Positions 9,934 to 19,222 of a stretch of 63,524 nt of DNA are shown here, one piece after another. A program made the translations under genes and the position numbers. The stretch is from Caldilineaceae bacterium (GTDB lineage Bacteria; Chloroflexota; Anaerolineae; Caldilineales; Caldilineaceae), in assembly GCA_023384495.1 (NCBI GenBank), contig JAHDWG010000001.1, forward strand, positions 1 to 63,524, in the 5' to 3' direction. A model generated the notes under the pieces. That model ran no database searches. It worked only from the letters and a program-made list of their open reading frames with translations, and had not been told where the DNA came from. Numbering within the stretch: position 1 is the first letter of the stretch; each line of letters begins with the position of its first letter.

Positions 9934-11105
9934 GCCAACGAGCACCGCTGCGCGTTCTGATCCTGGTGGCCAGCTTTGCCATTGAAGGGCCACTGGGTGG
10001 CGTGGCGCGCTTCGTGGTCGAATTGAGCCGGGCGTTGGATCGGCAGCGCATCAGGCCCATCGTGGGCGCGCTGTGGGATTATCACACCGAATTCGACCGG
10101 CGCTGGCTGGCGCGATTGCACGATGAAGGCATCGACGCGTTCATTGCCGCCGACTGGGCCGAAGCGTCGCCCTATGGCAGTTGCGTGGCCGCGCTGCGCG
10201 GTCTTTGGCGGCATGCCCCCGGCCCGGTGGCGATCATCCACAGCCACGGCGAGTTCACCGACCTGGCGGCGCTGGCCTTGCGGCGTCACTTGTCGGCGCG
10301 GGCGGTGGTGCGCACGGTTCACAACGAGGTAGAATGGGCCAAACGACCTCTGTTTGGCAAATTGTTTCCCAATCTGCTCTATCCCTTCGCCTTTGACGCT
10401 GAACTGGCAGTAGCCCGGCAGGCCTTAACAAATCTGGATGCTCGACCGCTGGCGCGGTTGCTGGGCCGGCGCAGTAGCCGCATGGCCAATGCGCTCAACT
10501 TTGCGCGTTTCGAAGGTGGCCTGGTGGATCGAACCACAAAACGGGCCAGCCTGGGTCTGCCGGCAGAAGCCGTTGTGATTGGGAGCGTGGGGCGGTTGGC
10601 GCCGCAAAAGGGCTATCACGTGCTCCTTAACGCCGCCCCACTGGTGCTGCGCGCCATTCCCAACGCCCACTTCCTGGTGATCGGTGATGGCCGGCTGGCG
10701 GAGCCGCTCCGTGCGCAAGCGCAAGCCTTGGGCATTGCCGAGCGTGTGCTCTTCACCGGCTCACGGCAGGATGTTGAAGAACTCTATGCAGTGATGGACT
10801 GTTTTGTCTCGTCGTCGCTGTGGGAGGGATTGCCGACGGTGGTGCTGGAGAGCATCGCGGCGAGGGTTCCGGTGGTCGCCACCCGCGTGGCGGGCAACAC
10901 AGAACTGGTGGTGGACGGCGAAAGCGGCGTGCTCACGCCGCCCGGTGATGCGCAGGCCCTGGCGCAAGGGATTGTGCGGCTGCTTGGGGATCGCGATTGG
11001 GCGCAACAACTGGCAGGCCGGGCCTATGCCGCCGCGCGGGCGAACTTCTCGATTCAGGCTGTGGCGGAGCAACAGAGCGCCTTCTACGAGCGGTTGCTGG
11101 GCTGA
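9930..11105 (+). CDS. Glycosyltransferase family 4
   Basis: 391 residues from ATG 9930, which overlaps the preceding stop. The two-domain GT-B form is seen: a glycine-rich GPLGGVARFVVELSRAL near the N-terminus, then VIGSVGRLAPQKGYHVLLNA, LVIGDGRL, and the C-terminal SSSLWEGLPTVVLESIAARVPVV with the E-x7-E-like pattern of GT4 donors. It transfers a sugar from a nucleotide donor with retention. It is the last gene of the plus-strand glycan cluster. Confidence 0.9.
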   Translation: MSQRAPLRVLILVASFAIEGPLGGVARFVVELSRALDRQRIRPIVGALWDYHTEFDRRWLARLHDEGIDAFIAADWAEASPYGSCVAALRGLWRHAPGPVAIIHSHGEFTDLAALALRRHLSARAVVRTVHNEVEWAKRPLFGKLFPNLLYPFAFDAELAVARQALTNLDARPLARLLGRRSSRMANALNFARFEGGLVDRTTKRASLGLPAEAVVIGSVGRLAPQKGYHVLLNAAPLVLRAIPNAHFLVIGDGRLAEPLRAQAQALGIAERVLFTGSRQDVEELYAVMDCFVSSSLWEGLPTVVLESIAARVPVVATRVAGNTELVVDGESGVLTPPGDAQALAQGIVRLLGDRDWAQQLAGRAYAAARANFSIQAVAEQQSAFYERLLG

Positions 11106-11116
11106 ACTGGCGGCTT

Positions 11117-11863
11117 TCATGGCCGACGCACAATGTGGAGCCGCGCCCGGCTGACAAATCGAAACTCGTTCTCTCTGCCGGCGAAGTACTCATCTACGGC
11201 CTGTTTGCAGCCCGGCCACTGGTAGTAGTCGTCGATTACCAGCACACCGCCAGGCGCCAGGTGGGGCGCGATACGCTGGAGGCACGTCATCACCGAATCA
11301 TACCAATCGCAATCGATGTGGGCGAGGGCCACCGGCTCATTCACCACCAGCGTTTCCTCGTAAAGCCCCTGGACGAACCCAATCTGATCCGCTACAGGGT
11401 CAAAACCATAGTCGGTGAAGCTCTGTTTGACTGAATCCAACAGATCAGTTCGGTAGCCGTAGTAAAGCGTCCCACCGACCCCAGCCGCTGCGCCGCGACT
11501 GATCTCGGCGTAGCGCTGTTGGGCGACAGCGCCATCGTGGTCGGAGGGCGGGGGGATCAGCCCAAAGACATCGTAGAGCAGTAGCTTGCGCGCCGGCTGC
11601 TTAGCGGCAGCGATCACGAGCGCCGAGCCCCCCAATGCGGTCCCCATCTCAATCAGTACGCCGGGCGCGCCTTGCGCCTCAATGCGCCGCACTGCATCAT
11701 AGAGGTCAAGTCGGGCGGCCAGGCCAAGAAAGGTCAGCCCGGTGCGACGAACCGCACAGAGAAGATGATAACTGCGATGGTCTTGAAAATAAAGAAGGAA
11801 CAGGCGAAGGGTTGCGCCTGCCCGCCGATAGACTCGACCAATCAATGTCTGCATGGGAGCCAT
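11117..11863 (-). CDS. TylF/macrocin O-methyltransferase-like SAM methyltransferase
   Basis: 248 residues. The motif LIEMGTALGGSALVIAAA is the SAM-binding glycine loop. LLLYDVFGLIPPPS, then VALAHIDCDWYDSV and GGVLVIDDYYQWPGCKQAVD, with acidic metal-binding residues, match the TylF family that methylates sugar hydroxyls. It is convergent with the glycan cluster and may decorate its product. The first ATG (11863) and a second (11854) lack a clear Shine-Dalgarno; a hairpin lies just upstream. Confidence 0.82.
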   Translation of the reverse strand: MAPMQTLIGRVYRRAGATLRLFLLYFQDHRSYHLLCAVRRTGLTFLGLAARLDLYDAVRRIEAQGAPGVLIEMGTALGGSALVIAAAKQPARKLLLYDVFGLIPPPSDHDGAVAQQRYAEISRGAAAGVGGTLYYGYRTDLLDSVKQSFTDYGFDPVADQIGFVQGLYEETLVVNEPVALAHIDCDWYDSVMTCLQRIAPHLAPGGVLVIDDYYQWPGCKQAVDEYFAGRENEFRFVSRARLHIVRRP

Positions 11864-11870
11864 AATTGAA

Positions 11871-11907
11871 ATGCTGTTGCCGGAAAAAGAATTCCCAGCA
11901 ACAGCAT
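11871..11907. promoter_or_regulatory. 10-bp inverted repeat before the methyltransferase start
   Basis: ATGCTGTTGC (11871-11880) pairs perfectly with GCAACAGCAT (11898-11907). The arms are 17 bases apart. On the minus strand it sits 8 bases before the methyltransferase ATG, where a hairpin could hide the translation start. No run of T follows. Confidence 0.45.
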
Positions 11908-11930
11908 CTGCATTTCATGTCAAAGATTCT

Positions 11931-12015
11931 GATACGAAATCCGCTTGTCTACTTTGGGTATGTACTCGAATGAACCGGCAGTCTATACCCAAAGTAAACA
12001 GAAGGATTCGGTATG
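11931..12015. repeat. 31-bp imperfect inverted repeat in the 3' flank of the secreted-protein gene
   Basis: Arms 11931-11961 and 11985-12015 match at 24 of 31 positions. The inner 12 bases (TACTTTGGGTAT against ATACCCAAAGTA) are perfect. The spacer is 23 bases. It lies right after the minus-strand gene ending at 12036. It could be a transcript-end structure or a small non-coding repeat. It is not followed by a clean T-tract on either strand. Confidence 0.6.
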
Positions 12016-12035
12016 AGGCGCCGCGACGCGCTCTA

Positions 12036-13499
12036 TTACTGAATCGCGATGCCGTTGTAGTCTTCAGCCACCGGGCCGGCAGCTGTGGATGACTCGACAC
12101 GGGCCACGGCGATGAGCTGGCTGCCGGACGGCCCGATCACGATGGCGGCGCCACCGAAGCCACCACCGGGGTTGGCCTCAGGGTTGCCAAAGTCGAGCAG
12201 CTTGGCGTTATCACCGGTCGCCAGGGTGGCATTGGTGTTGACCTTGGCGCCCGGCGCAATGCTGGGCAGGTTGTGGGTGCCAACCAGGCCACCATCCTTG
12301 TCGCGATACTCAACTCGTGCGCCCGTCACCGCGGCTGTGCCAACGTTCTGGATGGCAATAAAGGTGCGCTGGCGGCTATTGTTGAGGAAGTTCTCGTTGC
12401 TCGAGTAGCGGACATAAGGCAGAGCCAACCGTGCGCTACCCTGCGCCTCGCCCAACCAGGCTGTGCCACGGGTGGTGCCAAAGACTTTGGCGATGACCAC
12501 GATGGGGGTGTTGCTCTCGATGGTGGCGGCGCCGGTGAACTCAGCCCCAATACCCTGGGCGTCACAGGCCACAAAGCTCTGCTTGGCGCCCGGGGCCAGA
12601 TTTTGCGCCGAAGCGCTGCCCGAAACCGGCGCCTGCGTCAGGTTGTTGACACCCTGATAGCTGACGGTAATGTTGGCGTTGTTGGTCGGGTCCACATTCT
12701 GGACGGCATACGACGTGCGGTTGCCGCCGAAGACATCACAAAGGGCCGTCGCCACGAAGATCTTGCTGGCGCCGCCGGTGACACCCTCAAACGCATAGGT
12801 GCCGACCCCATTGGTCTGCTGTTCAATCGCCGAACCGACAATGTTGGCCGGTGTCTGCGTGCCGGTGCGCACTGCGGTCACCGTGGCCGAGCCGTTGAAG
12901 GAGGCCGAAGTAACCTGGGAGAGGGTGCCCATATCGTAGTACTTGGCCGAACCGGCAGGGATATTGGTTTCGGAGATCGTGATCGCCGGGCCAGAGACAG
13001 GCACAAGCCGCACTTCAATGTCGATCGCGTTGGTGGCCTCAGCGTTCTGGATCGAGAAGATCGAGTTGAAGTTAAACTGATTCTTCAACACGGTGGCCAA
13101 CAGCACATTCGAGGAGGCCTCACGGAAACCGTTCGAGAGCGGGCGATTCCGCACCGGGCCATCGGTGGGCTGGGGGATCTGCACCAGGGTCGCCACAATC
13201 GGCTGGTTGGAAGAGAGCACGGCTGAACCCTTGAAGCCTGTGGGCAGCGTTTCGCCAGGCCCCAGACCGCCGACAAAGAGTGAGGAGCCAGCACCCGCCG
13301 CAATCGTCCGATTGACTGTTGTGGGGCTGCCCGACTTCTCATTGTAAAAATTGAACTGCACCTGCGCCTCGGCCGTGCCTACATTCTGATAGGTGACCGA
13401 AGTGGCGAACGGCGTGCCATACGCCTGCGCCGAGACCATGCTGGTGGAGGCCAACATCATTAGGCCCCCTAGAAGTGTTGCGAGTTTTGCGCGTCGCAT
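12036..13499 (-). CDS. Secreted protein of four tandem beta-sandwich-like repeats
   Basis: 487 residues from ATG 13499, chosen for the AAAGGATTAGGG just upstream; ATG 13517 is in frame. A signal peptide ends near [10 protein letters not shown]. The mature part shows four repeats of about 110 residues, each opening with a Q-N motif (TYQNVG, SIQNAE, AVQNVD, AIQNVG) and later carrying a Gly-rich IAPGAK-like turn, a FxGSA-like strand and a NTPIVV-like strand. No catalytic residues stand out. It is likely a cell-surface or S-layer-associated protein; I do not recognise a named family. Confidence 0.7.
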   Translation of the reverse strand: MRRAKLATLLGGLMMLASTSMVSAQAYGTPFATSVTYQNVGTAEAQVQFNFYNEKSGSPTTVNRTIAAGAGSSLFVGGLGPGETLPTGFKGSAVLSSNQPIVATLVQIPQPTDGPVRNRPLSNGFREASSNVLLATVLKNQFNFNSIFSIQNAEATNAIDIEVRLVPVSGPAITISETNIPAGSAKYYDMGTLSQVTSASFNGSATVTAVRTGTQTPANIVGSAIEQQTNGVGTYAFEGVTGGASKIFVATALCDVFGGNRTSYAVQNVDPTNNANITVSYQGVNNLTQAPVSGSASAQNLAPGAKQSFVACDAQGIGAEFTGAATIESNTPIVVIAKVFGTTRGTAWLGEAQGSARLALPYVRYSSNENFLNNSRQRTFIAIQNVGTAAVTGARVEYRDKDGGLVGTHNLPSIAPGAKVNTNATLATGDNAKLLDFGNPEANPGGGFGGAAIVIGPSGSQLIAVARVESSTAAGPVAEDYNGIAIQ

Positions 13500-13635
13500 T
13501 GTCCCTAATCCTTTCATGAAAACTGCGTACGTTTGTTTACACAAGCGTGCTGTGTTTGTGCGGGTTAGCGTACTGTTGACTACCCCGCAACGTCTGTTCG
13601 CCATTAAAAGTAGCAGATCTGACGCCGGGGATCAA

Positions 13636-13691
13636 TACCCCATTGGTGGTAATTGCTGTCGAGTAGCCGAATAACCCATTGGCGGTATTGC
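13636..13691 (+). promoter_or_regulatory. Direct-repeat pair, possible operator
   Basis: A 20-base motif reading roughly ACCCATTGGYGGTA-TTGC occurs twice, at 13636-13656 and 13672-13691, about 36 bp apart. The second copy overlaps the -35 box at 13688. The spacing and placement suggest a regulator binding in tandem, in a divergent promoter region. Confidence 0.4.
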
Positions 13692-13715
13692 ATCTGCATC
13701 GAATCGGTTTATAAT
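13688..13715 (+). promoter_or_regulatory. Sigma-70-type promoter for the lipoprotein gene
   Basis: TTGCAT at 13688-13693, a 16-bp spacer, and a perfect TATAAT at 13710-13715. The predicted transcript would start about 130 bases before ATG 13851. Confidence 0.6.
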
Positions 13716-13850
13716 GATCCTCAAAAGCGTTTATCCTTCAACCAATCCGAATGCGATTGTGGCCGAGATCAACGAGATCAAGAAGTCTTACTAACTGGAA
13801 TGGGCAAGGAATTTTCAATTCGGATAGGCACTTCAGGGAAAGGGAGTGGC

Positions 13851-14447
13851 ATGCGCATTACGATAACCCGATTGTTCCTGGCCGCTTTATTGGCTCTGCT
13901 TGTTCTTGCTGCCTGTGGCGGCAATGAGGAGCCAACACCGGCGCCAGCGCCAACCAATACACCGGTCGCAATCGCCAATACACCGACCAGTGCTCCACCG
14001 CCAACCCCGACGGCTGCCGCACAGGTCAGCCCCTTGGCGGCCGGCGAAAGCCCCCTATCCGCGCCGCCTAGCCCACTGCCCACGCCGCTATCGATTGGGG
14101 AAGGTCGTTCGATGGTGACGGGCCGCCTGCTTTCGCTGCAAACCAACCAGCCGCTCGTCCGCGCGATCGTGAGGCTGGCCGAGGTCTATTGCCCCGAAGG
14201 CACGCCCGAGGAAGAGAAGGCGGACGAATGTTTCTGGGCGCTTGACAACGCCTTCAGCCCTTCTACCTTTTCTGACAGTGATGGCGTCTTTGTGTTTGAG
14301 GATGTCGAGGCGCGTGACTATGTGGTGATCGTGGGTGATATGATCGTCAAGTATGCCGTCGTCAACGATAGCGAAGATCGCCCCATCCTGGTGGCGGCCC
14401 CGTCCAATGATCTGATCGATGTGGGCGAACACGTTGTAGATTATTAA
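13851..14447 (+). CDS. Secreted lipoprotein with Pro-rich linker
   Basis: 198 residues from ATG 13851, with GGGAAAGGGAG upstream. The lipobox LVLAAC ends the signal peptide. Next comes a proline/threonine/alanine linker (about residues 25-80), then a domain reading VTGRLLSLQTNQPLVRAIVRLAEV and GVFVFEDVEARDYVVIVGD, which looks like a carboxypeptidase regulatory-type beta sandwich. The protein is probably tethered to the outer face of the membrane. The next membrane-protein gene begins 23 bp later and may share its promoter. Confidence 0.72.
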   Translation: MRITITRLFLAALLALLVLAACGGNEEPTPAPAPTNTPVAIANTPTSAPPPTPTAAAQVSPLAAGESPLSAPPSPLPTPLSIGEGRSMVTGRLLSLQTNQPLVRAIVRLAEVYCPEGTPEEEKADECFWALDNAFSPSTFSDSDGVFVFEDVEARDYVVIVGDMIVKYAVVNDSEDRPILVAAPSNDLIDVGEHVVDY

Positions 14448-14470
14448 ACCACGACATGCAGGGCCTCCAT

Positions 14471-16378
14471 ATGTGGGTTGTTGAGCTGCAAGTGCTTGGT
14501 GTGCTGGCGCTTGCGCTCTGGCTGCCGGGCCATGCCCTGCTGATCATCACCAAGGGCGCAGATCATTGGCCAGGCCTCCAGTTGCCGATAGTTGTCATCG
14601 GCTTGAGTGCAGCAAGCTATCCCGTTTTCTATTATGGCGTCCGCTTTGTGGCGCCCTCCGTGGGGTTGACCTCTACTTTCCTGTGGGCAATATTGGGCCT
14701 GTGCGGCCTGGTGGTGGTTTTTGCGCGCTTGCGCGGCCAACAACGTCGAGATCGCTGGCAACTGCTGGAGTGGGTGGCGGTCGGGCTGGTTGCGCTGACA
14801 TTGGCGACCCGCCTTTGGGTGGCCAATGAATACCCATACCCAGCCTGGGCCGATTCGCTGCATCATGTGCTGCTCACCGGGTTAACAGCCGAAGCTGGCC
14901 GCTTGCCCTACACGCTTGCCCCGTACTTTCCCGTTGACGTGGACATGTATCACCTGGGGTTCTACGCCATCGCGGGAACGGTGCAGGGGTTGACCAGCGC
15001 GCCGGCGCATACGGCCCTTTTGTGGACTGCGCAAGTGTTCAGTGGGTTGGCGGGCCTGGGCGTCTACCTGGCGCTGGACCGTTATAGCGGGCGCGTGGGC
15101 GCCGTGGTCGGGTTGGCGATTGTAGGTCTCTTTTCGTTTCAGCCTGCATTTTATGTCAACTGGGGGCGTTTTACACAGCTTGCCAGCCAGGCCCTGCTGT
15201 TGACTGCCTGGGTGGTGACGCTGGAAGCATTGCGCAGCTTTGTGCATGATTGGCGCCAAACCCATCGTCGGGCAGAAATTATAGCGCAGGCGCTCTTGGC
15301 CGCCCTACTGACCGCAGCGGTCTGTCTGCTCCACTTTCGGGTGGCTGCCTTCTATGCGCCGGCGCTGTTGCTGGGCATAATGGGCTGGGCCTGGCGCTGG
15401 CGCGGGCAGGGTCAATGGCGCGCATTGTTTATCGGCCTCGTCTGGATCGGTGGGCTGACGCTACTGCTCATCTTGCCGACACTCTGGACAGCCTTGCGCG
15501 CCTACATAGAAGCGCTGGCGTACACAGCGACCGTGGCGGCCATCGACCCAGCGACGCGTGGCGAAAGTATCGAGCGCTACTACGCCTTCCCCTGGAGCAC
15601 TGTTACGGCGCTGGCAGCCCCGACATGGCTGTGGCTGCTGACGGCCGTGGCTACTATTGGCGGATTGGCGCGCCGCAATCCGCTCACGCTCTTTGCCCTG
15701 ACATGGCTTCTTCTGCTCGTGCTCGAAGGCAGCGCGTATCGATTGGGCATCCCTGCGCTCATGTTCACCAACATGGGAGCGGTGTTGATTCTCCTCTATC
15801 TGCCGATTGGGCTATTGGTGGGGGCGGGCGGTGAGGCGCTGGTGCAGGCGCTGCCTCTGCCATGGCAGCCGCGCGCGGTGGCGGCGCTTATGCTCGTTGT
15901 CCTTGTGGGAGCATTGCCGGCGGCGCGGTTGCGCATCACACAGATTGAGCCGTATCGCTTCTTTGTCACTGAGGCGGATGTAACCGCCATGACATGGATT
16001 CAGCGCCATATTCCACCACAGGCGCGCTTTGCCGTCAACACCGAATTCTGGTTGCCCAATGTCGCCCATGGAACCGACGCCGGCTACTGGATCCCTTACT
16101 TTACCCAACGCGAGACAACTGCCGGGGTGATGATCATGCGCGGGGCCTATCTGCAACAGGTGGCGGATTGGTCGCGCGCGGTGGTGCAACTGGAGGCAGA
16201 CCCCGGCGCCCTCAACCAATTATATGCCATGGGCGTGGAGTATATCTACCTTGGGGCGCGGGGTCATTACGCCCGGCCGGGCCTGAACCTCGAAACGCTG
16301 CGACAGTGGCCTGATCTGCGGCTGTTGTATGAGCATGATGGGGTTGCAATATTGCAGATAACGCCTCAAAACCGTTAA
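14471..16378 (+). CDS. Polytopic membrane protein, GT-C glycosyltransferase-like
   Basis: About 635 residues and more than ten membrane helices. The first large outside loop contains WADSLHH (an acidic residue and histidines), then VDVDMYHLGFYAIAG, as in lipid-sugar-using GT-C enzymes. A soluble C-terminal part (after about residue 500) reads MTWIQRHIPPQARFAVNTEF, typical of DUF6541- or GT39-like proteins. The enzyme class is inferred from topology. ATG 14471 has GCAGGG seven bases upstream; ATG 14456 is in frame. Confidence 0.65.
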   Translation: MWVVELQVLGVLALALWLPGHALLIITKGADHWPGLQLPIVVIGLSAASYPVFYYGVRFVAPSVGLTSTFLWAILGLCGLVVVFARLRGQQRRDRWQLLEWVAVGLVALTLATRLWVANEYPYPAWADSLHHVLLTGLTAEAGRLPYTLAPYFPVDVDMYHLGFYAIAGTVQGLTSAPAHTALLWTAQVFSGLAGLGVYLALDRYSGRVGAVVGLAIVGLFSFQPAFYVNWGRFTQLASQALLLTAWVVTLEALRSFVHDWRQTHRRAEIIAQALLAALLTAAVCLLHFRVAAFYAPALLLGIMGWAWRWRGQGQWRALFIGLVWIGGLTLLLILPTLWTALRAYIEALAYTATVAAIDPATRGESIERYYAFPWSTVTALAAPTWLWLLTAVATIGGLARRNPLTLFALTWLLLLVLEGSAYRLGIPALMFTNMGAVLILLYLPIGLLVGAGGEALVQALPLPWQPRAVAALMLVVLVGALPAARLRITQIEPYRFFVTEADVTAMTWIQRHIPPQARFAVNTEFWLPNVAHGTDAGYWIPYFTQRETTAGVMIMRGAYLQQVADWSRAVVQLEADPGALNQLYAMGVEYIYLGARGHYARPGLNLETLRQWPDLRLLYEHDGVAILQITPQNR

Positions 16379-16443
16379 ACTGAAACAGTTATGCAGTCAG
16401 GGATTTGTGGGAGGCATGCTGGTGGACTGAGGGGGCAGCGCGT

Positions 16444-17160
16444 ATGAGCAATTCACCCAAGATGACGATTCTCATTGTGGATGATGAGCCGCGCATGGTG
16501 CGGTTTGTCAAGATGAATCTTGACCTGGAAGGGTATCTGACCATCGAGGCCAACAATGGTCTGCAGGCGCTTGAGAAAGTGCGCGACCACAATCCCGATC
16601 TTGTGTTGCTAGACGTGGAGATGCCCGGCCTGGATGGTTTTGAAACGCTGAAACGTCTGCGCGAGATCAGCGACGCCGCCGTGATTATGTTGACGGTGCG
16701 CTCGGAAGAAGAGGCGCGTGTGAAGGGGTTGGATCTGGGCGCCGACGATTATGTAACAAAACCCTTTAGCCCACGCGAACTCTCCAGCCGCATCCGCGCG
16801 GTGCTGCGCCGGTTTGAGCAGACCAGCCGCCCCGACAAGCAGATCATCCGCATTGATGAGCGATTGCAAGTCGATCTGCAGCGCCGCGATGTCATCGTCG
16901 ATGGCGAACGGCTGAGCCTGCGCCCCACCGAATACCGGTTGCTCTATCATCTGATCCAAAATGCCGGGTGGGTGGTCCCCCACGAGACGTTGCTGACTAA
17001 GGTTTGGGGCCACGAATATATCAACGACAATCATCTGTTGCGCCTGTACATCACCTATCTGCGCAAGAAGATCGAAAAAGACCCGGCTGATCCGCAATAT
17101 ATTTTTACCGAGCGTGGTTTGGGCTATCGATTCGTCGACTTCAAACAAGATGAGAGCTGA
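16444..17160 (+). CDS. OmpR-family response regulator
   Basis: 238 residues. Receiver domain: acidic pocket IVDDEP, phospho-acceptor Asp57 in [13 protein letters not shown], and the switch lysine in TKPFSPREL. The C-terminal winged helix (about residues 130-235) has [11 protein letters not shown] and [13 protein letters not shown]. No histidine kinase gene is adjacent, so it is an orphan in this window. ATG 16444 follows GAGGGGGCAGCG. Confidence 0.93.
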   Translation: MSNSPKMTILIVDDEPRMVRFVKMNLDLEGYLTIEANNGLQALEKVRDHNPDLVLLDVEMPGLDGFETLKRLREISDAAVIMLTVRSEEEARVKGLDLGADDYVTKPFSPRELSSRIRAVLRRFEQTSRPDKQIIRIDERLQVDLQRRDVIVDGERLSLRPTEYRLLYHLIQNAGWVVPHETLLTKVWGHEYINDNHLLRLYITYLRKKIEKDPADPQYIFTERGLGYRFVDFKQDES

Positions 17161-17475
17161 GTGACTCACGTTACGCAGCGCCTGATGATTCGCCAGAGGT
17201 GAGGCGCTGTGGATGAGTCAGTTTTCATGCAAGGTTTGCGTGACATCGGTGAGTAACGTTTGAGCTTATTTGATTTTGATGAAATTGAACCTCTTGTGCT
17301 ATCATTAACGATTGGTGTCTGTTTGGCGCCACTTGTGCTCTTACTTTTCACGCCGCGGGACGAAACCGTTGGGTGCTGGGGTTGTTTCGGTTCATCTTCA
17401 GAGGACCAGGACAATACAGTCAGCGGTTTCGGGTGAACGGGGCGGAAGCAATAACCCAATAACAGGAGAATACCC
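17161..17475 (+). promoter_or_regulatory. Leader region of the rpsB operon
   Basis: 315 bp without a gene. It holds a promoter at 17276-17305. The resulting transcript would have a leader of about 160 bases before rpsB, enough for autogenous control by S2, but I cannot identify a specific binding structure. Confidence 0.45.
17276..17305 (+). promoter_or_regulatory. Promoter of the rpsB operon
   Basis: TTGATG at 17276-17281, an 18-bp spacer ending in TGC, and TATCAT at 17300-17305. The TG before the -10 would make it an extended -10 promoter. It is the best promoter-like site in the leader. Confidence 0.5.
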
Positions 17476-18417
17476 ATGTCAGTCGTCACAATGAAGGAAC
17501 TCTTGGAGGCGGGCGTCCATTTTGGGCACCGCACTCGCCGCTGGAACCCCAAGATGCGCCCGTTTATCTTTACGGAGCGCAGCGGCGTCCATATTATTGA
17601 TCTGCAACAGACCATGCTGCGGCTCAACGAATACGCCTCGGTAGTGCGCGATACGGTTGCCAAGAACGGGACGATCCTCTTCGTCGGCACCAAGCGACAG
17701 GCGCAGGCGTCGATTCGCCAGGAGGCCGAGCGCTGCCAGATGCCGTTTATCAACGAGCGCTGGTTGGGCGGCACCCTCACCAACTGGGTGACGATCAAGC
17801 AACGAATCGACCACCTGCTGCTGTTGGAACGACGGATGGACGCCGGCGAATACAACATGCTCACCAAAAAAGAGCGCCTGACCATCCAGCGTGAAATTGA
17901 CAAACTCAATCGACGGATTGGCGGTCTCAAAACGATGTCACGGTTGCCAACCATGGTCTTTGTGGTTGATACAAACGTGGAAGACCTGGCTGTCAACGAA
18001 GCCAATAAGCTCAAAATCCCGGTGATGGCCATGGTGGACACCAACAGCAACCCCGACTTGGTGGAATACGCCATCCCCAGCAATGACGACGCCATCCGCG
18101 CCGTGAAGCTGATCGTGAGCGTGATTGCTGACGCCGCCGAAGAAGGGCTTCGCATCCGCGAGGTGGATATGGCGGAGACTGGCCAGGTGAGCCAGGCGGA
18201 TCTGATGGCCATGGAGCAATATCTTGGCCCCAGCACGCTTGCTAAGTTGCAGGCCGCCGAAGACGAACTGGACGACGAGTTTGACAGCGAGCTTGACGAT
18301 CTGGGGGATGTTGATATGGGCGAAGAGAGCAAAGACGCCGCCAGTGAAGACGCCGCCAGTGAAGACGATGCTGCGGTGGATGGTGCCGATGACAAAGTCG
18401 TCGCAATCGAGGAATAG
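17476..18417 (+). CDS. rpsB: 30S ribosomal protein S2
   Basis: 313 residues. The S2 signature runs from [20 protein letters not shown] through [24 protein letters not shown] and [12 protein letters not shown] to [21 protein letters not shown]2 binds the head of the small subunit late in assembly. AACAGGAGAA precedes the ATG. The C-terminal tail (about residues 255-313) is an acidic, Asp/Glu/Ala-rich extension longer than in E. coli. It is the first gene of rpsB-tsf-pyrH-frr-uppS-cdsA. Confidence 0.98.
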   Translation: MSVVTMKELLEAGVHFGHRTRRWNPKMRPFIFTERSGVHIIDLQQTMLRLNEYASVVRDTVAKNGTILFVGTKRQAQASIRQEAERCQMPFINERWLGGTLTNWVTIKQRIDHLLLLERRMDAGEYNMLTKKERLTIQREIDKLNRRIGGLKTMSRLPTMVFVVDTNVEDLAVNEANKLKIPVMAMVDTNSNPDLVEYAIPSNDDAIRAVKLIVSVIADAAEEGLRIREVDMAETGQVSQADLMAMEQYLGPSTLAKLQAAEDELDDEFDSELDDLGDVDMGEESKDAASEDAASEDDAAVDGADDKVVAIEE

Positions 18418-18436
18418 GCATCGTATCTAGGCCCAA

Positions 18437-18482
18437 GCTGCGTTGAAGGCGTGTTTGCGAACAATTACGTCTTCAACGCAGC
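18437..18482 (+). promoter_or_regulatory. Stem-loop between rpsB and tsf
   Basis: GCTGCGTTGAAG (18437-18448) pairs perfectly over 12 bp with CTTCAACGCAGC (18471-18482), with further weaker pairing towards the loop. No T-tract follows. It probably slows transcription or protects the rpsB message end, letting S2 and EF-Ts be made at different levels. Confidence 0.6.
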
Positions 18483-18545
18483 CCAATAGAGCTGAATAGA
18501 GTGCAGACGCAGTGTGGTGCGTTCTGAGCCAAGGGGAGAGACAAA

Positions 18546-19142
18546 ATGGCAGAAGTGACCGCTCAAATGGTAAAAGAATTACGCACGGCCACCAGCGCCG
18601 GCGTGAATGATTGCAAAAAGGCGCTCGAAGAGGCCAATGGCGACTTTGAAACCGCTGTGGAGATTTTGCGCAAAAAAGGATTGGCCAGCGCCGCCAAAAA
18701 AGCCAGCCGCGACACCCGCGAAGGGATCATCGGCAACTATGTGCACTTTGGCGGCAAGGCTGCGGCGCTCGTCGAGCTGAACTGCGAAACCGACTTCGTT
18801 GCCCGCACCGAACAGTTTCAGCAACTGGCGCGCGACCTGGCCATGCACGTGGTGGCTGCCCGACCACAGTGGCTCAACAGAGAAGAGGTGCCCGCCGACG
18901 CTGTCGAGAAGGAAAGCGCCATCTATCGCGAACAGACGACCGGTAGCGGCAAGCCCGCGGCGGTTGTTGAGAAGATCATCGAAGGCAAGCTTGACAAATG
19001 GTTTAGCGATGTCTGTTTTCTGGAACAGCCCTTTATCAAAGACCCAGACAAAAAAATCCAAGACCTCCTGACCGATACTGTCGCCTCTCTTGGCGAAAAT
19101 ATCCGGGTAACAAGGTTCGCCCGGCTAGAAATCGGTGGTTGA
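18546..19142 (+). CDS. tsf: Translation elongation factor Ts
   Basis: 198 residues. The N-terminal UBA-like domain reads [20 protein letters not shown]; the core contains [21 protein letters not shown] and ETDFVAR. EF-Ts exchanges GDP for GTP on EF-Tu. The protein is short, with a single compact core like the Thermus-type EF-Ts rather than the longer E. coli form. The usual G-x-M-M in the first helix is G-V-N here. AAGGGGAGAG precedes the ATG. Confidence 0.97.
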   Translation: MAEVTAQMVKELRTATSAGVNDCKKALEEANGDFETAVEILRKKGLASAAKKASRDTREGIIGNYVHFGGKAAALVELNCETDFVARTEQFQQLARDLAMHVVAARPQWLNREEVPADAVEKESAIYREQTTGSGKPAAVVEKIIEGKLDKWFSDVCFLEQPFIKDPDKKIQDLLTDTVASLGENIRVTRFARLEIGG

Positions 19143-19151
19143 TTTCCAGGT

Positions 19152-19171
19152 GCCCAGCCCCACGGCTGGGC
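19152..19171 (+). terminator. GC-rich hairpin after tsf
   Basis: GCCCAGCC (19152-19159) pairs with GGCTGGGC (19164-19171) around a 4-base loop, followed by a weak ATTCGTTT. It could end or attenuate the rpsB-tsf transcript before pyrH. The tract after it is only partly T-rich, so read-through is likely. Confidence 0.55.
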
Positions 19172-19222
19172 ATTCGTTTGCGTAAGCCGTAAACAGCCGT
19201 AAACATAGGAGAGGAAGCATAT

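Larger units (their letters stand above)
13500..13850. other. Divergent intergenic region
   Basis: About 350 bp between the minus-strand secreted protein and the plus-strand lipoprotein. It holds a good plus-strand promoter (13688-13715) and a pair of direct repeats (13636-13656 and 13672-13691). No gene is seen. Confidence 0.55.

Noticed and set aside
17166-18464. Minus-strand frame over rpsB
   Set aside because: It is Ser-rich low-complexity sequence opposite a certain ribosomal gene.
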